A DNA stretch of 64,000 nucleotides. Source: Phoronis australis (taxonomy: Eukaryota; Phoronida; Phoronidae). Positions 20,579 to 32,495 of the stretch are shown here, piece by piece. The notes under the pieces were generated by a model. The model was not told the DNA's origin. It made no database searches and saw only the letters and a list, made by a program, of their open reading frames with translations. The stretch lies in contig NMRA01000231.1 in the NCBI GenBank assembly GCA_002633005.1, positions 510,122 through 574,121 on the forward strand, read 5' to 3'. The translations under genes and the position numbers were made by a program. Each line of letters starts with the position of its first letter. The stretch's first letter is position 1.

Positions 20579-23500
20579 CTATTCTCGAGTACATGATGAC
20601 TCAAGTGAATGATTTATTAGTCCTATTTTGCAGTTGATAAATCCAACATTAAAACTAAGACTTCGAGTTAGAACTCAAAATTTCGAGTTTCTGCACGAGT
20701 TTGTAGTACGAATATAAGGGTCTTTAAGTGCAAACTTGGACAAAAAAACTCATTTGCATTATTTATAATTATTCAAGCACAGTTTGATAACCACTTATCT
20801 TGAGTTACCACAAAAGGAGCAGAGAAATTGCCAAAAATAATTTCGAGTTCGTTTCTAGTACAAAGATTAGACGGGACCTGGTTTTGGAACAGTGGAAATT
20901 CAAAGTAGTGAACTTTAGAACGTAACGAATATGCGGAGTACTTGACCTTCAGAGTATTGAACCTTCGTCAGAGTAACAGGGAACCTTGGAAATCAAGTTT
21001 GTAGCTCGTATGAAGTCTGTAGGGTTGTTCGCCATTAACACTGATTGACTAGAGAAGATTTTCATTTACCAAAGTTGATGTCTAGGCCTATTTTTCTAGC
21101 ATAACATGAAAATGCTCACCAGGACATTCTCAGTGTAAGAAAAAACGGTAGTTGAATGTGTGTTTTTTGAGCACGACTTAGGACTCCCAATAATGAATGA
21201 AACTCAGCATGTACTGAATTTAAAAGAACAGAAACGCTAACACGTGTACACGCCTGCGTATCAATTTACCAATCCACAATCAACACAGGGTGAATAACAT
21301 ATCTGCTTATTTGACGATCATTTTCAATGGAGCTATTTGGAAAATTTACATTAACTAGAGGGTGCGCGTGTACTAGTGGCAGCCTTGATTTCGAGAGCCC
21401 TTTAAATACATGGTGAAATGGCTTGCAGCCTTGCCAACTGAATCTATTACGTGAAAAGGGTGCTTCTATGAGGGGAAGTAAGCACGACTTTATACTAAGA
21501 TAAGGTTTGTGATTATTTTAAAGATTATTCCATGTTTATTCTACTGATGGCTGTTAACTGAGGTACTCGCCGATGTCCACATCGCGGCAGTTACCAGTCG
21601 GGTTAATCTGTCTTTGTTGTGATATGTGTTACGATACTTGACGAAGCACTAGGGACCTTTTCGTACATCAAAACAGTTTACCTAATGTTTGGAATGATTT
21701 CTAACAGGTTTATCAGTGACAGTTACATCAATCAATGTTGGATGTTTATGCTGTCAACTCGATATTGGTTAGTGGGTTAAGGTTACAATCCAAGTCCAAT
21801 GGCAAAGGGTACGTTACAAATATCAGTTAGACTACTTGTTTACTCCGTATTCTATGTCTTCTGGAAATTTATTACACGTTGAAATGGAAATCTATCGTGT
21901 CTGTTTTCACAGGACCTTTGGTTTTTATGTTTGAGGGATTGTGCCGTGCAGAGGAGATATGCATCGCTTCTCCACCATCCCATGTTGAATGGACAAAAAT
22001 TGGTTTTATGCAGTTGACTGTAGCCCTAACCAGCAAGATGGTCCCATCCAGTGCAGATCTGTTGTCAAAACCTACTTTCTTTATCGGAGACAACGAACAA
22101 AGCTTTTGAAAAGGGACAGCTGTTTTTTGAAGAAAATAATGCACGTCTAGTTAACATACCTATTCAGGTCCATAGCGAGAGGGGGGGGGGATAGGCAGAG
22201 GGGGCTGTAAAATTTGGTGCAACTGAATGAGTGGAAATAACAGGTACATTTTCTGAATTCTCACTGACTGAATAGTCTTAACTCACGCCTTGAAATGTTG
22301 CTAGTCGTTTGCCAATTCAAATGACTGCTATTTTTTGAAAACTGAATTTTTGATGACGCCGTACCATTTGTAATTACTCTTAAATAAGATAAAGATTATT
22401 CATCATTTTTAAATGACCCAAGTCTTCATATCTTCAATAAGAAGAAAAATAGAAAGTCTGAGAAACGGTTCCCTCAGCCATAGACCAGAAGTTTGCTTCA
22501 CAGACCTATGAATCTGTAATCGGAGTTTAAAATTGCTGAAAGTATCAAAAATAAAAAAGGCTTGAAAATGGGTAACAAAGGTTTGAAGTTGTCTCAAAAT
22601 ACTTGCATATTTTGCAGACAAGTGATACATTCAAAGAATTTGTATGGCTACGAATGAAAAAATAAAGACGCAATTTCATACAATACTTATTATATACACC
22701 CTTGAATTCTGGAAATAGTAATCATTTAATTTTGTGTGAAATTGTAGGGGAGTCGCTATATCATATTTTTGAAAAACAGGGGTAGCATTTTTGACACAAC
22801 CTGGAGTACTTAAATATTCATGTTTCAATATTTGTTCCAAGTTCAGTAACTGTTAAAACCACATCATAGGCAAGTTTTGTTACTCCCTTCTCTTCCCACA
22901 TCATTTCCACGCACCAGCAATGCTGCATGCCACAATGTACAGGTGAGTGGCACTGGAGAAATGTGAATAGCAGTATTAAGATACTATAAGATAATGTGTC
23001 AGTAGAAGTATATCTGACTCCTACACAAGTCAGCCTCGTTAGTGAGAATGCCTTTTCATAGGCAATTAGTCATGGACAATAGCTTTTTTCCTTTCCTGGA
23101 AAAAACATGAGGGATTGAAGCTAAGGAAGACCTAGTGACACTCTGGTCTAGTTCAGGGTAAGATATTGGGCAAAAAACGAGTCAAGTGATATGCTGGTGT
23201 GTGAAGAAACTGGGCTTTTTTACATGCGCTTCTATAGGCCATTGAAACTAGATCCCAGTGACACGAAAATCAAAAGCATCTGGTATAAATACCTGTCCTT
23301 TCTCACTGAGTGACATTAACTTTTCCTTGTAGAACAGTTAATGTTACACTTTGACGATGGAATAATTTTTTTTCATCAACAGGCAAGTTTGTCTCTAATT
23401 ATTGAAACCACAATAATTCTTTTGTTTTAAAGCCCCATACAGTGCAGTTGTGCTTATTCTTTATAAAGCTGGAATGGATACTGATTACGCTTGCGAATTG

Positions 23501-25074
23501 TCAATTTCCTGTTGACCTATAGAAATGTGCAGCGATCAAAATGAAGTATTCCCTTTGTTTGCTTTCGATTTGTTTGTTTGTAATTAATTTTAGAGCTTTC
23601 TTAAGAAGGTCTTTGCACAATTTAAAGTTATGTGTTAACTTGTATACAAGTCAACAAAAGTTCCGCAAGAATAGTATATTTTCAATTGTAGCTAGCTGGA
23701 TAAGAATCTGCTATGCACAAAATTTGAGAATAAACAATTATCAGTATATTTAAAAACGAAATGGTAAACGGAACAACCACATGATAAAACACTTGTAATT
23801 TTCACAATGCAGCTTTGTCCATAATCAGGCATATCAAGGGCTGACTTTCTGAAATAGGTTGAATTCTCTCAGGTTATTGGTGAAAGATTGCATTTCACTT
23901 TGTCAAAAGGTAAAATAGACGGTCAGGCGGCTGGTTTCAGCCGTTTCATCTCCCCTGTAACAGAATAGTCATCTCTTATATTGGGCTCTTACCCACCCAG
24001 GACAATATGTGTACATATGTGCTGCTAGCTTCATACCATCCGGGTCCCGGGTGAGTTACCAAAAAGAAACACTTAGCTCCACTGAATAAACCCGTGGTTC
24101 AGTGGGTTAACTGGTGGGATAACTTCACCGAACGGTGTCGACAGAAACTGATTGCTAAAACTTACCAAGCCACGTTATGTAGTCTCTCTACGCCTATGGA
24201 AATGCATAGAGCACACACGGGTCGTGAGGCTTCGGCAATCAAAAACTTTTTGTCACTTGGTTGACCCATTTGACCGCAATTCTCCACGTCTGAAGTAACC
24301 TTAGGTCTTTTGGGAGTTTGTGACCAGCAGTCGAAGACTTGCACCAGGGAAAATCACAATAAGGCTTAGCGAGAAAACGTATTTTGAAAACAATTCTGTG
24401 TTTTTACCAGATGTTTACATGAAGACAGCTAAGCATGCGCAATTCAATCACCACTAGTCAAGAAGAATTCTCCGAATAGACTTTTATGGTTACGTGTAGG
24501 TATAGATATTCACTTCTGGACTCACTTGTTAACCTTTGGTATGGACATCATTCGCGTGGTATATGCATGACATAAAGCCCCATATCGTATGCATGATCAT
24601 GCCATCTACACAAACAGCGGCAATCAGACGAAGTTGGTTAAGTAGGCGCGATGCCTCGTGAAGCGCCTTGAGTTGGAAGCAAATTTAAAATGATCACTAA
24701 CTTAGTTATCATTGTAGTCGGTAACACCAGTATCTGCAATACTTTTGGTGTTGTTGTCCATTTATACCCTATCTTTAAGGAATATGCTGGCTACGGGCCT
24801 GTACACTTAAGAATAAAAGTAAAACTAAAACTAAAAGCAAAATAGGTGAAACATGAACTAGAATCTTGATATTATTCAGCTGCAAACCAGTCAATATTTC
24901 CAAAAAGATTATACATACATGTATTGGTTGGATAACCCCTCCCCCAATGTGGATGCCCAGGGCTGTAGCTACAATAACTGATTACCATGTACAAAATATA
25001 TGAATAATCAATTTGAACGTAACAGCTTATTATCTAAAATGACTTACTCTTATTAGAATGACATTGAATTCGGG
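20579..25074. other. Large stretch without a recognised gene
   Basis: 4.5 kb without a convincing exon, RNA gene or transposon. At 21872-22144 both strands stay open for over 75 codons, with no family match on either. A minus-strand stretch at 24162-24344 ends in a good donor (GGCTTG|GTAAGT) but has no recognisable domain. Confidence 0.4.
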
Positions 25075-25335
25075 GCGTCAAAAGCGGTTTTTACTATTTT
25101 AATATCGGAAGCCCCGCCGAAAGGTATCACCTATGTTAATATAGAGGGTCCCGCCAAAACGCCGCCGGAGAGCGGGGGTTCCGCTCTCAAGCGGCCTTTG
25201 GCGAGGCCCCTACAATATTATACTGTAGGGGCCTGGCCAAAAAGCTGTCGAAAATCGGTTCCTCTGTATTAATATAGGGGTCTCACCGGAGGGTGGCCGG
25301 AGAGCAGGGACTACTATAATAATGTAGGGCTACTA
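25075..25335. repeat. GC-rich hairpin cluster
   Basis: A GC-rich island in AT-rich DNA. Its core is an inverted repeat with arms GGCCCCTACA and TGTAGGGGCC around an AT-rich loop (about 25206-25232). Words such as TTAATATAGAGGGTCCC and TTAATATAGGGGTCTC recur around it. It resembles mobile GC clusters seen in some organellar genomes, but its origin is unknown. Confidence 0.5.
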
Positions 25336-25730
25336 CTTAAAATGAGACTAAGAAAGCAACTCGGATTTGGTTAACACTACAGAAAGTCACAACTATATAG
25401 TTGTCGATTAATTTAAAAGCAATCAATATCAATTCCTCCCATTGTTTTAGTAGGCTAATTTACCTAAATATTTGGCGAATTTTTGTTTATTGTTCTGCCA
25501 TCAATTGAAATTTCACCAAGTATTTTGCTGTGACATCAAGTTTTTTTGTTCGCACTCTACATGCAGGTTGCACTATTCCTGCAATTAGCACAAAATTCAC
25601 CCACAACTTGTAGTCCCCGAAGTGCTGGAAGTCTCTTGTCGTTCATCACGATCAGATTCCAGATGGAGTTGCGTTGGCTATTTTGTTTTCGAAGTCAGAT
25701 TCAAATGCTCATAGAGGCTGCATTGTTATG

Positions 25731-25935
25731 CGCCCACATATTTATATGTGGGTGCATATTGCCGTCATCTCTGCCTGGGCGTCCGGCGCCCGCAGCTGTA
25801 TATCCTGAACCCCTCAAAGTTTCTCGATGAAATTTGGCAAATGGGTATACATGGAAATAGCGACAGAAGACAACCAATTTTGGACGAATCCGACAACCGG
25901 TGTGCCACCTAGTGGCTATTTATTCTTTTACATTC
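25731..25935 (-). repeat. Partial reverse copy of the CTCF-core repeat family
   Basis: The minus strand matches the end of the array at 48790-49005. It has a CCACTAGGTGGCAC core (25902-25915 on the plus strand in reverse), then an AAATTTCATCGAGAAA-type block, a GGACGCC-type segment, TGACGGCA and a terminal palindrome around ATATAAATAT with GTGGGCGCA. Confidence 0.7.
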
Positions 25936-25999
25936 AGCTCTCTTACTTTAAAGGTCGTCAACGGATTTTTGTATGTTTCTGTTTCTGTGGTGACGTCAG

Positions 26000-26618
26000 A
26001 GGGTAGGCACCGGAATAGTGTCTGGCCCTCCTCCTTCCAGTATTGCATGCAATGTAAATTTGGAGATGCTACCAAGTTCGTGCTGATTACACAATCTTCG
26101 ATCTATTCCCCTGATACGAGTTTTTGCTGCATCTCCGTATTGCCATCCTCGCCCTATGAGACGCTTTGTTGCCCATCTCTACTGCTGTTTTACAATCTCG
26201 GCATCTGTAAGCGATTCAAGCACTCTGGAGATTACATCTGCTGGTGAGAGGAGCAGGTCGGCAATTGGTTCTGCGATGCCTGCAAGCTCATCCGCCTTGA
26301 CGTTGAATGAGATGCCACAGTGTCCTGGTATATAAACACTGGTGAAGAGACCAGTAATAGAGCTGAACAGAGAGATCCAGGAATCTTTCACATGACTTTA
26401 GCCTGCTTATGAGGCTCAGCGAGTCTGTAAGTAGAAATGATCTGTCTGCAGGTATTGTGTTCTGTGAGAGCCAGACTAGGGCGTCTTCATATGCTTCACA
26501 TTCAGCTCTAAAAGACGAGGATTTAGCCACTTACGTCATTGGTCTTGACGTATCTCTGGAGGTCACGTTGGGCTCGGTTTATGAGAAAGATGATCAGTTT
26601 TGCCAAATTTTTCATTAA
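26000..26618 (-). pseudogene. LINE RNase H and C-terminal fragment
   Basis: Minus-strand coding remains of a LINE with an RNase H domain (I/Jockey-like group). SSFRAECEAYEDALVWL at about 26470-26525 matches the taE-x-x-A RNase H block. LLTDSLSLISRL near 26420 matches the T-D-S block. YIPGHCGISFNVKADELAG near 26280-26330 matches the terminal PGHxGIxGNexADxLA block with the final catalytic Asp. After one TAG stop near 26180 the same frame continues (RLIGRGWQYGDAAKTRIRG) to about 26000. The N-terminal TDGS strand is lost to a frame change. Confidence 0.8.
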
Positions 26619-27134
26619 TCACTGTGTAAAAAGAAGGCAGCTGGCGCACATACATAACGCAGACGATAGCAAAAGACGACATTGCTATTATTCTTCGTGT
26701 TAGCAGCTGCATCAAATGACTCGTCCGAAAACAGAGGGACGCAGGTGAGACTGGTAAAAAAGGACAACGAAAAATCGAAATTTGTTCAAACACTATGTGC
26801 CATCCGTCTGGGACGGGTTTTTAGGTTTTGTTTTTAATAGTGAATCATGCGAAGTTATCAGATGTTTTCGCATCGACTTGTGAGGTCACTCCAACCTCAG
26901 GCGCGATGCTTCTGGTTTTCAAGACCTGGCGTAAACTTGCGGACAAAAATCTCTCACCTTTTGTGGTGACCTATGTCGTACGGACGGACTGCTTGAACTC
27001 GAACATCGAAGTGTCTGATTGCGCATTGTGATGCTTATTCAGCGAGAATGGGCTTATAATCGATTGTGTTTCGACTCGTTGTCTTGCGGGCGCACCCAAC
27101 CAATGAAATTGTTTGACATCTTACTGTTTTGCCA

Positions 27135-27420
27135 CGTGCAGCGATGCTGAACGTGGGGACATTGGTTTCAATCGGTTACCTGGCGGGTTGATCTAGCTCA
27201 GGTCGGGTACTTAGGCGTGTCTGGTGGGTATAACTAACCACTAGATTTGTCTGGTAGTACTTATTCTTGATATCTAGGTTTACGGCGAATATTTTGCAAC
27301 TGGTTTCATGCGGTTACCTCTTGGGTTGATCTAGCTCAATTTTAGCATTGTTTATAACCGTCTGGCTGACATTCCCCATCACTGAATTTGTCTGGCAGTG
27401 GCCAATTATGTTATAGTGGT
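27135..27420 (-). repeat. Inverted copy of repeat C
   Basis: Reverse complement of the tandem unit at 14860-15345. Matching blocks include GGTTACCT, GGGTTGATCTAGCTCA, GGCGTGTCTGG and ACTAGATTTGTCTGG. Confidence 0.7.
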
Positions 27421-28783
27421 TGCGTAGCATATATCGAAGGCAGTTTGAAGTGGTTACTCAAATTTTGAGTGCCATTCTCTTGGTTCCCCTGACCACACCC
27501 ACCTGTCAGACGGTCTTTTCCAAGCATGAGGATACCCCCAGAGCACTGTGGCACCAAAGAAAGCGAGTTGCCTTTGCATGGCCAAAAGCTCTGGGATCCC
27601 GGTCTATAACCCACTTTTCGACAGTCTGCGATGATTTTAGTAACGCTACTCGGAACCTACCTTAGCACCTCGCTAAAATATAGCGAACATTACGACGTCG
27701 TTTTCTCTTTTAAAATACAGTGCTTTATCTTAGCGTTACTGAGCTATGCCAAGGTTTTTATTGACAAACGTTCAGCGCCTCATTCAGAACACATTTAGTC
27801 GAGGTTTCAACCTACTGGCATAAACTGCGTTTTAACAACTTCCTTACTATTATATTGCCAGCGAATTCCCACTTCTGTGCGGTAGGATGTACGACGGATC
27901 CATGAAAAATTCAAACCTGTGAAATAGCAATTTAAGAACACGGACATGTCCCATATATTTCCCACACCGAAGTATCCGAAAAATTGCGTGAGAATTTCGA
28001 TCTCGGCCGGTGTCAGAAAACTAGCATACATTTGTGTATTAAAACTAGTCTAACAATAGGAGGGACTAGCACTACAATTTATTCACCTGTTTATAAATTA
28101 ATGAACAGCGGTGTAGCACTTGAAATTCTGTCGAGATTAGTCGGAAGTCACTTACATGTTTTCATTACTCTAGAGAGTGCAGCAGTAAAAACCGCCATTT
28201 TCATATGTTATAGCCAGGCTCCTTAGCTTTTTTCGACGTTTAGTTAAAATGGTATCGCAAGATTAAGCATCTGCGCCTTAAAACACGACCCTTAAACACT
28301 ATTTTTTTCGGTTCATCACGTGGTTGGACCTTATCATTTTGCTTCCTAATCGTTTTTACTTACACGTTATACGGAAATAATTGATGACTTAAATGGAAGG
28401 TTTTGCCTAGCTTAGATGATTTATTTTAGTTTTAGCTTTGTTTATACTGTAGGACCACTGACAATGTCTATGAAATTCGTCCAAAAAGACTGGTACCGTT
28501 CTCTACTTCTCACGCTTATGCACTAATCAATTTTCACTAAGTAAAGTGTTATGCGATGGAACTTGTTCCCGTGACAAACATACGGATGATGAGAGATCAT
28601 GTTCACCACAAGTGAATTGTTGGACTATTTTGAACTCTGCGTGAAGACATGGAGCAAGCTTTGGCCACAAAGTCTTGTTATTCAGACGATGAGCGTGGAT
28701 TTTTGTCATTTGCTTCGGATTTCACTAAGCGATAAATGTCACCAAAACCTTTAGTGAAATGGCGTTTAGAGAAGCACACTTAC

Positions 28784-29008
28784 TAAACACATATAAGACC
28801 GCAGACTTAAATGCCGCTCCGTATCGGTTAGCAACAAGACATTGAACATTAACAATGTCTGTGGGCCATTTTACATTCTTGATGATGAGCCTGTTTTCAG
28901 TTGCCGACGATGATGGACGTGCTGAAGCTAAACCAAAATATACAGTGCAACGTGTAGAGACAATATTCTTATAATAGGTGTGTAATTGCTTGATAGACAA
29001 ATCGTCTC
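28784..29008 (-). CDS. Ig-domain exon (I-set type, phase 1 to 1)
   Basis: A clean minus-strand exon lies between the acceptor TGTTTGTTTTCAG and a GTAAGTGTG donor; it is 225 bp and keeps phase 1 on both sides. The last part reads NRLIIKNVKWPTD and VNVQCLVANRYGAAF, followed by SAVLYV. This is the textbook E-F-G ending of an I-set Ig domain, with the C-x-A/V-x-N-x-Y/H-G signature seen in neural adhesion proteins of the L1/neuroglian and related groups. A Cys at TRCTVYF could be the B-strand Cys, although the C-strand Trp is not visible. This is the strongest single host exon in the window. Confidence 0.75.
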
Positions 29009-30096
29009 CTGAAAACAAACAGTAAGACACAACCCCTCCGACTATTCAAAACACAACACAAGAAAAATGTAACCTAAAATATTAAGTGCCACCCGGCTCA
29101 AGGCTTTGCATATCTTTAAACATTTAGGGCACGATTTTAGATGTAAATTTTCGGAGGCATCAATATTGGTCAATTTCAACCAATACAAAATCTGAAACAA
29201 CGGATAATAAATGAGCGACCACCTAAGAATTTTCACCCTGGCTAAAGAATAGAGCTAAGAAAATAGAAATACAAAGAACTAAATCTGTCCTCCTAATGAA
29301 CGTGATTTTTTGCAAGGTTAGGAAGACGGATTTGATACTTTGCATTTCTATTTTTCAGTACTATACTTTAATCAGGATTAGAATACTATGGGTGGTGATT
29401 TATTTTTGGCACGGTGGAGACTATATAGCAAGTACTGTTTTTGTGAATTCAGGGAGAAGGGTTCGAAAGCCTTTATTTTTCTAGACTTTTAACTGCAAAA
29501 CAAATGTTTTTTTCAAGTCAAATCTAAGTTCTGGTAATACCATAATCACGCTATCTCTGAAGATAAAACTACATAAAGATCAGGGTACATGAAATGAGTT
29601 ACATAGCATACTTTGATAACAGTCCTTCATTAAAACATCTGGTCAAATTTGAAATACGATAGAGGTTCTCTCTTTACTTAATTTACTAACAGCGTTGCAT
29701 TATGTCAGTACTCTCTTTTTTCAGTGCGTTCATCTCTAGCGTTATTATCATAACCGCACGCATCGTTAGTGCCAATGTGGCCGTTTCTGGTTCTGACGGC
29801 AAGGTTTCGATGTTGTACAAAACTTGACATTCGGCACTGATCAGCCAATCGACCAGTGTCGACGTTGGTCTAGTTGTGAGCGATGGATGCGCCCTCAGCT
29901 ATTCAGTTTCTTTCCGCTCAGTTGTGTATGACACCTTTGTCATCGCCAATGCCTTTGACATTGTTAGATGCTGGGTTAACATTGGCATTGTTGTTGACTG
30001 GTCGATGTCATCGACATTGCTATTTTCGGTTTAAGCTGGAGTCGTTGTCACTGGCTGTCGGTTTTAACGTGTTGAAACACTTGGGATTTAAAGTTA
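29009..30096. other. No recognised gene
   Basis: Likely intron of the Ig gene. 29730-30010 contains recurrent GACATTG, TCATCG and CCAATG words in both orientations, but no family is evident. Confidence 0.4.
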
Positions 30097-30204
30097 TTTG
30101 ATTTAAGACACAGACTGTCGTGTCCAACTCTCGAATAGTGTGCAGCAATAATATTTACAGTGCATGCGATTCCGCAATACTGGACTTAACAAACAGATGC
30201 GTAT
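30097..30204 (-). repeat. LTR-like direct repeat, copy 1 (possible 3' LTR of the Gypsy element)
   Basis: Similar, in the same orientation, to 51656-51765. Shared blocks are TTATTTGATTTAAGACA at one end and ATACTGGACTTA at the other. This copy lies downstream (minus strand) of a Gypsy C-terminal fragment, and the other copy lies upstream of the gag/protease region, as expected of short LTRs. Confidence 0.55.
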
Positions 30205-30378
30205 ATAAAATGTCATTTGGTTTTAAAAAAGACTAGAACAACGAGTAAGGTGCTGTCCAATAAGCATGCCGTAAGTTTCCGGTCATGAAGTCACTAAGGT
30301 AATTATAAGTTATAAAACTCATAAACATCTTAAAAACATTCAGCTATGTATGAGCACACTTAGTGTCTTTCATATGCT

Positions 30379-30794
30379 TCACATGTTGTGAAATCTTGCA
30401 GGTGGCTTTACTGACAGTTCTTCCCGATCTGGTGTGGTAGAGACCATCGTCCGTAGAGGTTGATGTTCCACCAGACACATCCAGTTGCATGAATTCCTTC
30501 GACATTTAGATGCAAGGCTTCTTCCTTGGATGGGGTATAGTCGGCGGGAGGCTGTGGCTCTTCTTTCGTAGAACAAACATGTCTACGGTTTCCCGCGCTT
30601 CAGTACTTGCTGGCACTTCTTTACGACTGTCGCAGATTACCATTGGCTAGAGATAGGGTTTTGCACTCTGAGGTGCTGGTTGTGACTTAATCCTATGAAT
30701 GGTCTTATGCTTAGGTTGCAATATTCAGCTTGATCTGTGGACTTTACCGGGTATGGAAACTTCTTATCTTTGTTGTTGATTACAGCTATGTAAC
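30379..30794 (-). pseudogene. Ty3/Gypsy polyprotein C-terminal tail fragment
   Basis: Minus-strand frames contain YHTRSGRTV in one frame and KPPARF in the next, at about 30395-30440. This is the T-R-S-G-R-x-V-K-P-P-x-R-F motif that closes many Gypsy pol proteins, broken by a small indel. The upstream minus-strand sequence is Pro/Ser/Lys-rich and out of frame. It lies exactly against the CCCTTAC edge of an AACTTAAG array. Confidence 0.5.
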
Positions 30795-31300
30795 CCCTTA
30801 CAAAAATGAACTTAAGTTTTTCGCGAAAAAACTTAAGTTTCTGGAAAATGACTTAAGCTTTAGAAGAAAAACTTAAGTTTTTCCAAGGAACTTAAGTTTT
30901 TAAAGGAAACTTAAGTTTTTAAAAGAAAACAAAACTTAAATTTTTCGCCAACAATTCGCCAAGTTTTTCAGCAAAATGTTAAGTTTTTCAGAGAACTTAA
31001 TTTTTTCTGAAAACTTAAGTTCATCACAAAACTTAAGTTTTCATAATTTTAAAAACTGAAGTTTTCCTGACTTCTTAAGTTTTTCGCAAACTTTAGTTCT
31101 TCGAATTATAGAAACTTAAGGTTTCCTAAGGTTTTCGCAAACTTTAGTTTTTAGAATTATAGAAACTTAAAGTTTCCTGATTTCTTAAGTTTTTCAGAAA
31201 ACTGGAGTCTTCTCATGTGTGGAAAACTTGAGTTTTCGAAGAACTCTAAGGTTTCTATGTGATGAAAATTTACGTTTTCAAGTTTTTAAAATTTGAATAT
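30795..31300 (+). repeat. AACTTAAG-rich array, left copy
   Basis: The array starts CCCTTACAAAAATGA and continues as about 30 degenerate copies of AACTTAAGTTTT. The same edge occurs in inverted orientation at 44970. It is non-coding and could be a subterminal repeat array of a large element or a separate MITE. Confidence 0.8.
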
Positions 31301-31833
31301 TTTGAGATATTTGATTTTTGTTCGAAAATTCCAATAATTTTCCAACAAAAATTCTTGTTTGCTCATGCAAAACCCATCCATGCTATGAACATTCCCACAA
31401 AATAAGATTGGTCCTAACCCCAGTGGTTAAGGTAAACGGTGGGGTATGGAAAATTGAACTAGACCGTATTTATCCACCTTGGCTGAGTCGCACTCGGCTC
31501 ACGATCAAAGGGATGCCGCCAAGCTGCTCTAGTCATCGAGTCACGAGCGAGGATAATTGGCTTCGCCTTGCGGATATGATCAGCTGATTACAATCTAGCT
31601 AGCAGACTGTACTTTTTATGGAGAGATTTTTACGTAGTTTTTACTGTAATATTTGAAAAGAGGGAAAACAAATATGAGTATAACTTTGAATTTTTCAAAT
31701 CGGCCCAGGATAAGAGATTTTGCAACACAGCAACACTCACGATTACTTTCATTCGGCGCGCACTAATACAAAAATATAGGACCCAAGTTATTTAGATTTT
31801 GGAACACATGCATTGCAATATTCAAAATACGTT

Positions 31834-32495
31834 NNNNNNNNNNNNNNNNNNNNNNNNNNNNNNNNNNNNNNNNNNNNNNNNNNNNNNNNNNNNNNNNNNN
31901 NNNNNNNNNNNNNNNNNNNNNNNNNNNNNNNNNNNNNNNNNNNNNNNNNNNNNNNNNNNNNNNNNNNNNNNNNNNNNNNNNNNNNNNNNNNNNNNNNNNN
32001 NNNNNNNNNNNNNNNNNNNNNNNNNNNNNNNNNNNNNNNNNNNNNNNNNNNNNNNNNNNNNNNNNNNNNNNNNNNNNNNNNNNNNNNNNNNNNNNNNNNN
32101 NNNNNNNNNNNNNNNNNNNNNNNNNNNNNNNNNNNNNNNNNNNNNNNNNNNNNNNNNNNNNNNNNNNNNNNNNNNNNNNNNNNNNNNNNNNNNNNNNNNN
32201 NNNNNNNNNNNNNNNNNNNNNNNNNNNNNNNNNNNNNNNNNNNNNNNNNNNNNNNNNNNNNNNNNNNNNNNNNNNNNNNNNNNNNNNNNNNNNNNNNNNN
32301 NNNNNNNNNNNNNNNNNNNNNNNNNNNNNNNNNNNNNNNNNNNNNNNNNNNNNNNNNNNNNNNNNNNNNNNNNNNNNNNNNNNNNNNNNNNNNNNNNNNN
32401 NNNNNNNNNNNNNNNNNNNNNNNNNNNNNNNNNNNNNNNNNNNNNNNNNNNNNNNNNNNNNNNNNNNNNNNNNNNNNNNNNNNNNNNNNNNNNNN
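31834..32495. other. Assembly gap (662 N)
   Basis: A run of N. Open frames reported across it are artefacts. Confidence 1.

Noticed and set aside
20253-20594. 113-codon minus-strand ORF
   Set aside because: Lies inside the non-coding DR1 repeat, and its relative in the other copy is not open.
21872-22144. Overlapping ORFs open on both strands
   Set aside because: Neither strand shows a motif, start context or splice signals that would favour it.
24162-24344. Minus-strand ORF ending at GGCTTG|GTAAGT
   Set aside because: Donor is good but the peptide matches no fold I know and the acceptor is weak.
14860-27420. Possible CRISPR-like array among the repeats
   Set aside because: Eukaryotic window; repeats are long, diverged and without uniform spacers.
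27848-27916. 69-bp minus-strand stretch between acceptor TATTTCACAG and donor GTAAGG, with GIRWQYN
   Set aside because: The phases fit (1 to 1) and a C-strand-like Trp is present, but it is too short and has no cysteine. Kept out as an exon.
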